From Dolomedes plantarius (taxonomy: Eukaryota > Arthropoda > Arachnida > Araneae > Dolomedidae), in the NCBI GenBank assembly GCA_907164885.2, contig OU015493.1, positions 63,888,145-63,952,144 on the forward strand: a stretch of DNA of 64,000 nucleotides, given 5' to 3'. A model generated the notes under the pieces. That model was not told the DNA's origin and ran no database searches. It saw nothing but the letters and a program-made list of their open reading frames with translations. Below are positions 33,935 through 46,829 of the stretch, in pieces. The first letter of the stretch is position 1, and each line of letters starts with the position of its first letter. The position numbers and the translations under genes were made by a program.

Positions 33935-35100
33935 TTCTTTTGAACGTGCTCAAAACACAATAAAAGCAAATTTCATTGGGAAATGTTGCCGGAGGATTTG
34001 GGGACATAATCTTGACTCAAACTAGTTGGACAGAAACTAATTATGCAAGATTGGAAAAAAAAGATTAAAATCAGTCTATCTTGACATCACAACTAAGGCA
34101 GAGTTAATTTTCAACAGGTGAGCTTTTTTTGTCTAAATCGTTGGAGCTTTTATTTGTCTTTACAAATTTATCCCACACAAGTCTGAACACTTTAGTATGG
34201 ATTAAAATAATCCACAGAAAAAAAATTGAATACTGCATTAGACGAGGAAAAAGATCCAAAGAAACTAATCAACTGTATTTATTCCAGATACTGTTTAAAT
34301 TCGTGTTTGACTAAAGGATATGTTTTAAAGTAAGAAGTTAAGAGACGTCTCGTTTCCGCGAATTCGAGTATCTGCAAACAGTCTTCCAGTTTAATTTTCC
34401 GGCCAGCTTTCGATTTCATATTTATGCTAATCCATTATTGCGAAGACTCAAGGCAGCGTATTATTTAAATGATGATGCTTCTGACAGATATCATCCGAGA
34501 GCGGCCGGAGTAAAATGTCAGCTGATTTATCATACATCTGAGTGGAATTAAAGTTTCAATCAGCCATTTAAATCAGTGCTGCTGAAATTGAAGTTTAACT
34601 CAGGATTATGCATTTTGTGACATGCAGTGAAAGTCTGATTAAGTCATGTTCGTTAGAAACAAATTAAAATCGCTTACGGTCCAAATTATGATATAAAACG
34701 TTTTAATTTCAAAGGGACATTTTACCATCGTTTAAAAACAAATGTTGAGGAATATTCATCAAAGAATATTATGATACGTTAAACCCATTTCTGAAATTAA
34801 ATATTACAATGGATAATTCATAGGATATTAGTGTGAATATTAGATTATTCAGTTTGTTTGTGTTTCATGGATGCATATAACCAAATGCAAAATTACACAT
34901 CCAAAAATAAACACACGAAGACTGATGCACATATACATACAGTAACGTGCTAATACACGTGCACATATTCGGGGAGTTCACATGCACATGCATAATATTT
35001 ATGTATATGAGTTTACTTTATGTCTTTGTTCGTAATCCAAGGTACGAAAGTATACCAATTTAAAAGAATAGAAAATCTAAATAGAATTACGACTTACGGA
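33935..35100. other. No gene recognised
   Basis: AT-rich sequence with short random frames. Confidence 0.35.
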
Positions 35101-35144
35101 TCAGTGGACTATCACAACCATTTTTTTTTTATTTTCAGATGCTT

Positions 35145-35332
35145 TAAAGCTGAACAATGGCCGAATGACTAGAGTAAAGTCTGTGGGTTCGAGTCCCACT
35201 CCTGGAATGGAATCCGTTCTGAATTGACTTTAAGCTGTATGTCGCGGTCTAATAAGCCCTCGTGCAGCAACAAAATGGCCGTAGCGCACTCAACCAAAAA
35301 AGCAAAAAAAACAAAAAAAAAAAAACAAAGGG
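35145..35332 (+). mobile_element. tRNA-derived SINE (family B), copy 1
   Basis: GGCCGAATGACTAGAGTAAA and GGGTTCGAGTCCCAC (a B-box match) form a tRNA-like head shorter than in the 36303 copy. The shared body has GAATTGACTTTAAGC, GTCGCGGTCTAATAAGCC and CTCGTGCAGCAA. An A-rich tail with AAAC units ends the copy near 35332. No clear target duplication was found. Confidence 0.75.
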
Positions 35333-35526
35333 AAGATTTTAAAATTAATTTTTTTTAATAGCTATAATTGTTATCAGATTTTAGTGTCCACGTATTGCAA
35401 ATATTTACAGGTGTCAATCTTTGATATTTTTAAATTACAAATTAATTTAAAATATTTCTGAAGCATTTCTTTTCCACGCGGTGTAGTTTCTGTACCATAA
35501 GAATCAAACAACATTTAATGTAAATG

Positions 35527-36252
35527 CAAGGTGTTTCATATTGAATGGGACAAAAAGAAAGCATACCTGTAAACGCTGTAATTACTTTATTTTGATGAAT
35601 CAAATTTACAGTGAAACTAGAGTTATCCAAGTTTCTATAGATGTTCTATGTGTGCCCCTCCGGTGACACGACAAATATCTATACGGTATTCCGGTTCCTG
35701 CCACAACTCGTGATAGAATATCCTTTGTTAATGATTCGAGTACTTCAGTTATCCGCTGCTTCAGTTGCTGTAAGTCCTTGGGAAATGGAGGCACGAACAC
35801 TTTAACAAAATCCCATAGGGAAAAAATGACAAAGGTTTAGATCTGGTGATCTCGGTGGCCAACAAAGCAATGGCATATCGTCTGACCCAGCATGGCCAAT
35901 CCAGGAATGAGGTAGACTATCGTTCAGGCACTGACGTACGTTTTTATGTCAATGTGGTGGAGCACCAACTTGCTGCAGAATGAAGCCGGGAACCGCTTCC
36001 TCCAACTGAAAGAACGATAAACGAAGATGTTTTGGCGTATTACAAAACACAGTGCGCTTTCTTTTGCATGGATGGCGCCATTTCGATTAACATTGCCTCT
36101 AGCGGCGATTTCGTAACCGGAAGATTTTTCGCTGTTGCCAGATAAAACTTGTATAATTGTAGTTTCAGAATTAATTTGTTTCGGCTAAGTAAATCACTTG
36201 CAGAATTTGTAAAATGCTTTTATTTTTGTCCCACTCAATAGGAAACACCCTG
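35527..36252 (-). mobile_element. Degraded mariner/Tc-type element
   Basis: The left end CAAGGTGTTTCATATTGAAT and the reverse of the right end CAGGGTGTTTCCTATTGAGT are inverted and continue as GGGACAAAAA. TA follows the right end at 36253-36254; the left flank is TG, probably a mutated TA. The interior has a minus-strand transposase remnant. The 5' (N-terminal) half of the gene is deleted. Confidence 0.8.
35638..36090 (-). pseudogene. Transposase remnant of the 35527 element
   Basis: The minus strand reads VPGFILQQVGAPPH, a stop, then LNDSLPHSWIGHAGSDDMPL and WPPRSPDLNL, followed by FVPPFPKDLQQLKQRITEVL. This is the block QQDGAPPHW...WPPRSPDLTPCDF...VPPLP...LKxRI of an arthropod mariner-like group. 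The QQD aspartate is replaced by Val, so the second catalytic site is lost. Stops and at least two frame changes are present. Confidence 0.75.
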
Positions 36253-36302
36253 TAGTTACTGCATAACAAATTTTTTTTATTGTTATTTGAATAACCCCGT
36301 TA

Positions 36303-36469
36303 GGTTTCGAGCGCTACGGTCAATTTTTTGCTACACGAGGGCTAATGAGACCGGGACCTACTGTTTAAAGCCGATTCTGAATAGATACAAACACCCATGC
36401 CAACAGTGGGACTCGAACCCATAGGTTCTGAACCGAATACCAGTGCCCTAGCCATTCGGCCGTCACCAG
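36303..36469 (-). mobile_element. tRNA-derived SINE (family B), copy 2, with target-site duplication
   Basis: The minus strand has GGCCGAATGGCTAGGGCACT (A-box region), TATGGGTTCGAGTCCCAC (B-box region), TTCAGAATCGGCTTTAA, GGTCCCGGTCTCATTAGCCC and TCGTGTAGCAA. TAACSCCGTTA lies at 36292-36302 and 36470-36480 with one mismatch, giving an 11-bp duplication. With copy 1 it brackets the 35527-36252 transposon in opposite orientation. Confidence 0.8.
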
Positions 36470-36499
36470 TAACGCCGTTAAGAAATACAGCCATCCAAT

Positions 36500-37160
36500 C
36501 CAGTGTAAAATGTAACACGAATAAACACTGTTACAATTATATTTGCCGACATGTATTGCATGGTTTATGAGTAGCATAAAATATGGATTTGAAACAGATA
36601 CGACGATCAGATATGTGCGTTGAATATTCTCAGCATATCAAGTGCATGAAATTTACAAAACTGAGACGATGCAATTCAATACATATAAATATGTTTTGAT
36701 ACATGATTTGTTTGCAACTATATAATTTGAAACAGGAAAAGATTTCACAATATTTGCATTTATAAATATTTATTTCACACTGCTAATACCACTACGTTCT
36801 AAGAACAAATCCAGCAACGCAGTTTGGAAGGTCGTTGTCCCCTTAAAGTTCTGAATCTGTAATGGGGAGACAAATCCTGTAAAGAAGAAATTTCGGACGC
36901 TATTTTTAACAAAAACGAACTTTAGAGGGCGACAATAAATAAAGGATTAAAAAACTCATCTTTAGATTTTAAGTGTTAGTAACGTATGCTTTAATTTATT
37001 AGTACTAAAAGTGGCTTTACAATTGCTACATTTTATATTACTGTAGATGGACTTTATATTCTGTGGATAGATTTAATATAAATTCTCGACGATTATGACT
37101 TGCTGAGGAGCCTATAACAAGGGAAAAACCTAGGCCGAATGATACTAGGTATGATGGTGG
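36500..37160. other. No gene recognised
   Basis: AT-rich sequence with no frame or repeat end. Confidence 0.35.
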
Positions 37161-37166
37161 TGTATA

Positions 37167-37946
37167 CAGGGTTGACACCTATATCCGTTATACCCCCCCT
37201 TGACTTCTTAACGGTGATAGTTTAGGCCATGAAGTTGGTGTCTAGGTATAGTTAAAAGGCTATGCGCTACTCGATGAGACAACTTACAACGCCATCTATC
37301 GGCATTTTCAATTAGCATTTTTATCTCTAAAACGGTACGAGATACGGGAAAAAAGTCAATTACAAAGTTGTTCAGAATCATCGATTTAGTAAGAAAAGAT
37401 ACCTTGGAAACATTAATACTTAAATCGGAATGTAGGCAATAAACATTTGTTTGGTCATGATTTCGAAAATTGTCATCTCATAAAGAGTGGAAGAAAAGAA
37501 ATGAGACACTTCCCTATATTCAGGATCATTTATTTATGTTGCTAGAAATGCTTTCCATTAGCCACTATTCATCTTTGCACTCTGGACTGGATTTTTCGTT
37601 GCACATTGTGCAACATCCACTCTTTATGCCATGACAATTTTCGAAATCGTGACCGAACAAATGTTCATTTTCTACATTCTGTTTTAAGTATTAATGTGCG
37701 CAAGGTGTCTTTTCTTACTATACCGAGGATGTTGAACAACTTTGTAATTGACTTTTTTCCCTTATCTCGTACCGTTTTTGAGATAAAAACGCTAATTCCA
37801 AAATTTGCCGGTAGATGGCGTTGTAAGTTGTCTCAACGATTAGCCCATAACCTATTTAACTATACCTAAACATCAGATTTATAGCGTAAGCTGTCACCGT
37901 TTAAAAGTTAAGGGGGGGGGGGAAACGGATATACGTGGGAACCCTG
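37167..37946. mobile_element. Non-coding TA-flanked element with inverted repeats of about 330 bp
   Basis: It begins CAGGGTTGACACCTATATCC, and its reverse strand begins CAGGGTTCCCACGTATATCC. The two arms (about 37167-37500 and 37605-37946) align throughout, including TACAACGCCATCTA(T/C)CGGCA and the GACAACTTACAACG stretch. TA lies at 37165-37166 and 37947-37948. Only about 100 bp is single copy in the centre. No transposase is present, so this is a long-armed MITE or fold-back. Confidence 0.85.
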
Positions 37947-38229
37947 TATATTTGAAGTTATAGGACATTTTGATTCAGAGAGACAGTTCAAGAGATATTT
38001 TCATCAAGCATTAAAATCTCCGAAGAAGAAAGTGTTTTTATTTTTCACCCTGTAAAGGTTTTGAAGACATTCCCATTTACAAACGCAGTACAAAAATGGA
38101 CAATTAGAGCTATAGTATTAGCTCAAGAGTTAGGGTAGTTGTTTGATAAGACCGTGGAATATTAAAGAAAATTACACTTTTTTTTTCCTGTGAAAAAGTT
38201 TTTCTCAAATTTGTTACGCATTTCACCAA

Positions 38230-39180
38230 ACGATTTTTAAGGTTTTACATCCCCTCCTTAAAGTAAGGTTTTCTCATCTCTACAAAATAAGCTTTCGTTT
38301 CCCAAATCACTTCGGAATTCGATGCGAATTTCTGTCCTGTAAAAAAAAATTTCAGATTTAGGAACAAGGGTTCTAAGGTCCTAGTAGTCCGAGGGCGTCA
38401 AATCTGGAGAATTCGAACTGTTGGGGAAACATTCCGTAGCGTTATTCTAACAGTTCTGCCTTCGTAATCGCAGATGAATGAGCCGGAGTATGATCGTGAT
38501 GGAAAAGAATGTTTTTCTCCCTAAAAGTGGTTTCATCAGTAAAATATCACTATTTTACTGATTCAGGAAATATTCTTAGTACTCTCCGGGTTATGCATCT
38601 TTAAATGGTCTTCCGGTTTCATGCATCATTAAATATTTTTGGTAAATGGCCCTTTTCCAAGTACTCAATAAAGATTATACTACAGGTGTTCTAAAATACA
38701 CTAGCCACAACCTATCCTGCTGATGGAACGATTTCCGCTTTCTTCGGTAAAGGCTCACCCGCTTCAACCCACTGTTTTGACTGTTCTTTCATTTCTGGCA
38801 GGTAGCAATGTACCCATGTTTCATCAACTGTTACGAAAGGACGTAAAACCTCATCTGGATTTATTTGAAACAGCTCCAGATTTAGCTTCGAAGTGTTCAC
38901 TCGTTCACGTTTTTGATCGATTGTTAGCAAACGTGGCATCTGTCTTGACGACAGCTTTCTGATACCCAAGTATTCTTGCAAAATACTACGTGCCTGCTAT
39001 AAGGATATGCTAACAGCCTCAGAAATACCATGCACTGTTAATCTTCTGTCCTTCATTACCAAATTATGGATTTATTTCGATATTTTCTGGCACGTGAACA
39101 TTAGCCAGAACGTTCGGCGTCACTTGCGTCGACAAACCACTGCTATGTCATTATAAGCGTAGGTGAGACTTTAGAAAGCT
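38230..39180 (-). pseudogene. Mariner transposase (SETMAR-like group), decayed
   Basis: The minus strand reads NLVMKDRRLTVHGISEAVSI, a stop, then MPRLLTIDQKRERVNTSKLN, RPFVTVDETWVHCY and KEQSKQWVEAGEP. These are the helix-turn-helix end and first catalytic Asp (VDETW) of mauritiana/irritans-type mariners. Further down, YLEKG, FFHHDHTPAHSSA (second Asp, NAP changed to HTP) and, in another frame, NSPDLTPSDY (third Asp) remain. Stops and several frame changes show it is inactive. No terminal repeats could be fixed. Confidence 0.75.
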
Positions 39181-39231
39181 TGGATTTGACGTCTAACGAA
39201 CATAAAATTGATTAGTTACATATTTTATGAT

Positions 39232-39574
39232 GGGGTGCATGTGGCTCAGTTTTCAAAGACTGCGAGCCAGTAACCTACAAGTTGCTGGTTCGATGCCCGT
39301 CGCTGACAAATCCCCGGAAGTGTACCCTAATTGAGATTGGTGCACGGGAAATATCTGTCGTAGCTGCAATGTCGTCCAAGTTCCCAAAATACCTCTGGAG
39401 GCACGGGGTCAAGAGCTTGTTATTTCGTCACTTGACTCGATTCAAAATTACGGGACCGGCTCTTAAGGGGCGATGCTGGTCCACCTATATGGTGCTCCCA
39501 TAATAAATAGGCCAGTAAAACCGTGATGATAACAACGAACGTTTAAAGGGACAAGGCCTCCGCATTGAAAAACA
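39232..39574 (+). mobile_element. tRNA-derived SINE (family A), copy 1, with target-site duplication
   Basis: The head GCATGTGGCTCAGTTTTCAA (A-box region) and GCTGGTTCGATGCCCGTCGC (B-box region) have tRNA spacing. The body holds CTCTGGAGGCACGGGGTCAA and CTTGACTCGATTCAAAATTA, shared with 14544-14856. A perfect 12-bp duplication, ATATTTTATGAT, lies at 39220-39231 and 39575-39586. The 343-bp unit is probably close to full length. Confidence 0.85.
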
Positions 39575-39589
39575 ATATTTTATGATTGA

Positions 39590-40340
39590 TCGCGATCACG
39601 TTCCTATACTGATAAAATTAAGGTCATGCGAGATCTTTTCATGTTCTTTGAAAATAGTAAATGTGTATCCCAGAGATACACATAGTATCTTACTGTAGTA
39701 TCTTACCAGTAGTATCTTACTGTGTGGTAGAAAGTGTTGCCAGTGACAGAATGCTTTATGAGGAATATAAACCAATGAACTCGAATTCTGATGTTAAGGA
39801 TTGAAATTTTTTGAGTTAATCTAATAGTAATTACAGTGTTATAAATAAAAGTTAAACAAACGTATACAACCAACAAACGAATTCTAAAACTCTCTGAATA
39901 GCATGGTTCTATCCGCCCAGGCCAGTAAATTGAGTTTTTCTGAACTTGTATCTTTGGTTCTTTTTTGCCCGCGTATGAAACTGGATCTCTCCCCCGCAAT
40001 ATCTGCACAGCCATTAGACCATCCACTTTCCGGGGGACCTCATGAGTCCAGGATAATTTATCTTCCGCGAATGCTATCTCCCTAAAATGCATTACTCCCA
40101 CACAATGGCCAGGACACATGTGGGTGAAAGAACATATGTTTTGAAGGATTGCGATTCTCATTACCTCAAAATACCAAGATTAACATAATTCTCAGGAACA
40201 AATTTTAGAAACATAATGTTTATGAAAGTTTTCAATGAAAACTGCCCTCAACAGGCTGAAAATAGGAGTTCTGATAAGACTATTAAATACATTTATATAT
40301 AGCTTCTTAGTAACTTATCCTCGTATATGACCTTAATAGC
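39590..40340. other. No gene recognised; GC-richer patch at 39890-40130
   Basis: The minus strand is open across 39703-40161 and includes CPGHCVGVMHFREIAFAEDK, but shows no family motif and its C-terminal half is AT-rich and random-looking. I treat it as uncertain, perhaps an old SINE or transposon body. Confidence 0.25.
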
Positions 40341-40354
40341 TGAAAACCCGCACT

Positions 40355-41275
<921 letters not shown>

Positions 41276-41279
41276 GACG

Positions 41280-42578
41280 TATACAAATATAATTAAGTAC
41301 ATGCATATTTGTATAAAATAATCTGTAAATATTTCAGAGATCTTATGTAACATATAAATCATAATCAATATTTAACATATGGAGACACGTGTGTGTATAT
41401 ATACAAATGCATATACACATAAGTACACAAAATATGACCATAAACTACTTTTTATGTGGCTTTATGCATTTCTGATAAATCAACAATATTCGGGAAAAAA
41501 AATCCCATTACTATATATACATTATTTATCTAACCACATAATTCTGCTAATAGTTGTTTCCCTAAACATAACATTCGGTCTATTTTGAAATCTAGTGATA
41601 GTGTTTCCAGCAATCTGCAACCACGTGACCGATTTTGATAAGAAATTGGTCTGTTGCCATGAGAACTACGTCTGCATAGTTTTTTTTTTACCCATTTACC
41701 TTTTTCGCTGTCTACTTATAACCCATACTACTATGTTTCCAAACGGACTCTCACAGGACGTTGTTAGTCTAACAACCGAAATTAAGCTCACTGAAATTGC
41801 TCTTCGTGCATTCTGAATATATATGAAGTTATATTTACTTTGTTTGTATTAACGAAAACAAAACGAGCAATTGCAATAAATGTTTTTAATCAATAAATGT
41901 TTTTCCCGTAAATGTTTGAACGTTTTCCAGTAATAATTTTTATTTTTTGTAATTTCGAAGACAAGTGATTTTTTTAACATATTATAAAAATTATTGAATT
42001 TTCAAGATATTTGCTTGAAAAAGAATTTCCTTCGTTTTGTGGTAAGTTTACAGCGTTATGTACGAATTAAAAAATGAAAAACGAGATAAAAGTGAAAACT
42101 ATTCTAGAATGCATTATAGTCATATGAATAAAGGCCAGTCCAGTTAAAACTATTGATCAGGCGCTTGTTTTAACTTCCTCCAAAGTTAATTCCATTTCAT
42201 TTTTCGTTTTTCCTCATTTGATAGCATTTTCCGGGAAATATAATAACAGAAATATTAAGTATAAAGAATATACCATCAAAAATCGGAGTTTAAAACTAAA
42301 ACAAAACATTTTGGAATTACTTCGGAAGATTTACAAGATATGATTTAAATTTATTTTTAAATCTGTTTGAAGAGAGTGTAATTAGTACGATAATTTATCA
42401 AATTAAACTATAACATTAACTAACAGCAGTAAGCCAGACATAAATTATTAGTCCATATAAAAATACTCAACAATCCTCTCAAGTTTAATTATAAACGGCC
42501 TACATTTAATAATAAATTTTGAATCTAACATGACATTTTAAAATGCATTTGACATACAAATATATAGAGAGAGACATG

Positions 42579-42580
<2 letters not shown>
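41280..42580. other. No gene recognised
   Basis: AT-rich sequence without protein-like frames. Confidence 0.35.

Positions 42581-42584
<4 letters not shown>

Positions 42585-42641
<57 letters not shown>
42585..42641. repeat. (CA)n(TA)n microsatellite
   Basis: About 28 bp of CA followed by about 28 bp of TA. Confidence 0.95.
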
Positions 42642-42644
<3 letters not shown>

Positions 42645-42649
42645 GGACT

Positions 42650-44080
42650 TGACTTCTACTTCCATACTATTTAATATAAATCCGAACCTCTTTTGAATCA
42701 TCATGCAATCGGTGAACCGGTGGTGACGCTTATCCTCTAAATATTTCCATCAAACCGTGTTATGTTGATACCAAGCCATAAAATAGTCCAACTTTTTTTT
42801 TCATTACGGAGTATTTCTGGTTGGTTATCTTGGTGAAAAAAAGCTAATGCTCTAGGCCAATGCTTTTAGGAAACGGTTTTTCTGTCGTCTGCCACATTTG
42901 GTCATAAACCATAGGCTATGATATAGTTCAAACGGAGTGTTTCTAAAAATTGGCAACTGATCGTTATCTGCCCAGTTGACAGCAAATTTCGTTCTGTCTC
43001 TCAGAAAGCTGGTAATTGAATGGAACTGCCATAAATATGCTATTAAGAAAAAAAAATGTCACCTGTGTATTCACGAGTTAGTTAACGGTGCATTTGGACT
43101 GGTACGCTATCATTTTGTACATACTTTTTTTTTGTAATTTAATAAAATGACGGATTTTGTTAAAGCCCACATATTATTATACTAATACATAGAATATTAC
43201 TAATATTACCTCTATTTAAATAAAAGAAATTAAGTAAAGGAAATACTTTGCAGTATCATTAATTTATAAAAATTACCTAACATTTGACACTGACTCCTTT
43301 TGTATGCTACTTCTTCGACAGTCAAAAGTATGCCAGAGATTTCTTAAGAGAGAAATCCCCAGTTTATTAAGAGCAGAATACCCTGAAGCTGGATTCTTAT
43401 AATTTAGCAGATGTCAGTTCAAAAAAGAAAAATTAATAAATGAAATGTCGTATGCCTTCCTAAAACAGTTGTTTATTAGAAAGTGGATATGGTAGAGGTC
43501 ATGTAGACACAAAAGGATAAAATTCTGATTACAACCCGTGCTATGTCTGCGAAATCGAAATCTAGTTTTCAAAGTTAGAAACTCCAAAATTAGCAATATT
43601 GAAATTCAGTTCAGTAGAAATAGAAAGAAGCACTTCAAATGAGGGATTGATATGGAATATGAGATTTGGTTTCATTGCAACACTGCTAGTTAGAAAGGTA
43701 AATTCAGGATAGTGACTAAACATTATAGATCATGTATGATACTAGGAAGTTCTCAATGACTTTCACTGATTATCTCTGTCTATTTATCGAGCTAAATGTC
43801 TGGCGATATCTCTAGTTATATCTCTAGAGATATCTCTAGCTATATCTATAGCTTGTCATGCACTAGTACGCATCAGTGGAAAACAGGAAATATAATCTCA
43901 ACTACTTTGCGTATCACTATAAACCAGCATAAATCAGTAAAGATATACCGATATAAATAATCACAGGTCTACAAAAATTTTTTTTCTTTGTGCCTAGTAT
44001 TTTAGAACTGATTTTAGCTATATTTGGGGCGCTGAATCTAAATATAAAATCGGTTTTTATCTATCAGGTCTACTTTTTTA
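42650..44080. other. No gene recognised; short self-complementary run at 43805-43850
   Basis: TATCTCTAG and CTAGAGATA phrases alternate at 43805-43850, giving a small imperfect hairpin. Otherwise plain AT-rich sequence. Confidence 0.35.
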
Positions 44081-44084
44081 GATA

Positions 44085-44535
44085 CAATGAAATCTCGTTT
44101 ATCCGGGCTAACTGGGACCATAGGCAATCCGAACAATCGAAAATCCTGATAATCCGGGTAATATGGGTAATAAGCAATAAAAAATCCTTAACGAAGAAGA
44201 CTTATGTTGTTTTGTAACAAAATTACATAGTATTTATTGTTTAGAAGACATTAAAAAATATAAAAATAACTTTTCACATAATTTCTTAACAAAGAATTGG
44301 TAAGTATAGTAAAGCTTTCTTAAACTCAACAAAAATTCTTTTATTGCCATAATTCATTGCACAATCTATGCAGGAACTGTACATTGAATCAAACTAAAAA
44401 GCGAATATTTAGCATACTTGGAGTTACGTTCTTGCTATCATACTTAAAAATTATCATCTAATGTGAACGTCAAATCAAAAAAAGTCTACAAATCTGATCT
44501 GGATCAACGAGAGCCGGATAAACGAGGTTTTACTG
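44085..44535. mobile_element. Pogo/Tigger-type MITE, copy 2
   Basis: It begins CAATGAAATCTCGTTTATCC and ends AACGAGGTTTTACTG, flanked by TA at 44083-44084 and 44536-44537. The interior (CTTAAACTCAACAAAAA, AATCTATGCAGGAACTG, CATTGAATCAAACTAAAAAG) follows copy 1 at 8543-9063. It lacks the approximately 70-bp extra segment of copy 1. Confidence 0.85.
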
Positions 44536-44579
44536 TACATCCACTTATTCATCAATTTTTTTTCTATTCAATACATTCA

Positions 44580-45570
44580 AGTAGGGGTGATTTATCCTCT
44601 TGGGAAACTTGGCTCCTGGGAAAATTGGGTCATCCTGAATATTTCCCATATGATTGGCGCCTATTTATTGACAGCTCAAAGTGAAGTTTGAAATGTGTCC
44701 TTCTACACAATGAGAACAAATATGGTTAAATACCATTTGCTCACTCAACAAAAATGAAAGAAGAATATGACACTATAGGTTTGGTCTTGGAGAAGATAAA
44801 GTATCATGAACATCAATGGGTGATTTGTGTGGACTTAAAAATGGTAAACTTTCTCCTTGGACAGCAAGTGGCTACACCAAATATCCTTTCATTGTGTGCC
44901 TCTGGGATAGCAGAGACAAAACACACCACTTGGTTAGAAAGAGTGGCCTAAGAGAGAAAACATGGACGTTGGGGAAAAGAATGTCCCTTTAGTTGGACGA
45001 AAGAAAATCATCTTTCCTCCACTGCATATCAAGCTGGGCCTAATGAAGCAGTTTGTAAAGGCTTTTGATAAGAACAGATCATGCTTTGCATATAAAAAGT
45101 AAAAAATGCGTAAGTTGAGCACGGAAAAAATTAAAACAGGAATATTTGACGGCTCACAAATAAGACAACTCATTAAGGATCCTGCCTTCGTAAATTCTAT
45201 GAATGAGGCTGAACGAAAAGCCTGGACTTCATTTGTTGCAGTTGTCGGAAATTTTCTGGGCAAATGCATAGCTGAAAACTATGTTGCACTGGTAAACAAG
45301 ATGCTAAACAGTTTCAGATCCCCTTGGGTGTAACATGAGCATCGAGGTGCATAATTTACACAGCCACTTAGACCATTTTCCTGAAAATTTAGGAGACACC
45401 AGTGAGTAACAAGGTGAAATATTTCACCAGGATATTAAAATTATGGAGGACCGCTACTAAGAACGATGGGATACACACATGATAGCAGATTACTGCTGGA
45501 GTTTAAAAAGGGACTGTTCCAAATACATTCAAGAATGTCACGGGAAAATAGTTTCCGAAGTGTTTAGTGA
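44580..45570 (+). pseudogene. Pseudogene of an unnamed multi-copy arthropod protein family
   Basis: Across several frame changes the plus strand reads YDWRLFIDSSK, SLKCVLLHNENKYG, KEEYDTIGLVLEKIKYHEHQ, VICVDLKMVNFLLGQQ, RKKIIFPPLHIKLGLMKQFV, KIKTGIFDGSQIRQLIKDPA, AERKAWTSFVAVVGNFLG, AENYVALVNKMLNSF, FPENLGDTS and DTHMIADYCWSLKRDC. From memory this order matches a family present in many copies in arthropod genomes and usually annotated as uncharacterised. I do not know its enzymatic role, though dispersal suggests a transposon origin. At least five frame changes or stops make it non-functional. A pogo-type MITE ends 45 bp upstream, but no shared terminal repeats link the two. Confidence 0.6.
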
Positions 45571-45574
45571 CTAG

Positions 45575-46825
45575 TTGGTTTCCTCGATGACTTTTTTCTC
45601 TTTCTTGCTCTTTGTAATTAGATAAGTACTACTGAAATATTCTCTATGATTTTTATGTTCCTTTAACATTTAAAAAATATAATAATAACAAATTCCGTGT
45701 TTAGTTTTTTAATTTGGTCCACAGATTTAATTTAAAATAGTGTAACGTGTATTTCACTAAAATGTTATATCTTAGAAATTTGAGCTCCTAGGCAAAAACT
45801 AATGCCATATTTAAATTCAGGACATCAAATTCATATGAAATCAGCTCCAAATACCCAGGCACCAAAACCATTGTTGCCCTGTGGTCTTTCCTAGAAAAGG
45901 TCTTTCCTAGAAGATTATAATCTTCTAGGAAAAACCTTTTTTCAATCGATACTTTGAAACCACTTTGTAATCAGCTTTTTCCAAATAAATAGCTTTTTTA
46001 TTATTCTAAATACCACATATTTAAACAATAAGTCCATCTCTTTATCTCAAAAATACATTCTAACCCATTTGCTTCGTAGCATAAAATGAAATATATTCCT
46101 CACACACGCGCGCACACGGTCCACTTAAACTATTCCATCCATTTTTCTTTTCTTTCGAAGCCACTTTGTATTCTTCTCGACTAACAAAAACCCACAACGA
46201 TGTTATTTATAACAATTTTCCCCACATGATGATCCCGTAAGATGCATTGGAGCGCTAATGGCGTATCATCCTGTTAGAGTCTGAAAGGTAATCTCATGTA
46301 TCATCTGTTGAACGCAGTATTTCCCCAACCTGCTAGTTTTTTTAATGCAGAAATGATATATACTAGGAATGTATTACTATACTCTAGCATTAAGCAATTA
46401 ATTTATCATTATCTGAAATTTAAAAAAAAGACTCGCACGTTTTATTCCATTTATATATACACTATTACTCCATTAGCATGAGAATTTCAAATGAGTCTAT
46501 GCAAAAGGAGTTCAGAAATTTTGTGACGTACCTCTATGAATATTTTTAATATGAATTTACTGTCCAGTATAGTACATATTTACGTTTACTATATCCTGTG
46601 AATAAAATTCTCCGACACCTTAATCATTAAAGAAAACAAACAAAAAAACAATGAGGGACATTGTTGCAGTCAGAAAAAAATTTCATAGGAGGGGTCAACA
46701 TATTCGTTTTTGTTTAATATAATATGGTAGTACAGAAAGCACCCAAATTTCCCAAGCAGAGGAAGGGTCATTACTTACAAACCTCTTGGTACGTGTCTGA
46801 TACTAGAAAAATATTTTAAAGTTAT
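45575..46825. other. No gene recognised; palindrome at 45899-45930
   Basis: TTTCCTAGAAGATTATAATC followed by TTCTAGGAAA forms a perfect short palindrome. The remainder is AT-rich and unassigned. Confidence 0.4.
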
Positions 46826-46829
46826 TTTA

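Noticed and set aside
39703..40161. Open frame of 152 codons on the minus strand
   Set aside because: The first half is GC-richer but has no family motif, and the second half reads as AT-rich noise. It may be an old repeat body, so no CDS is called.
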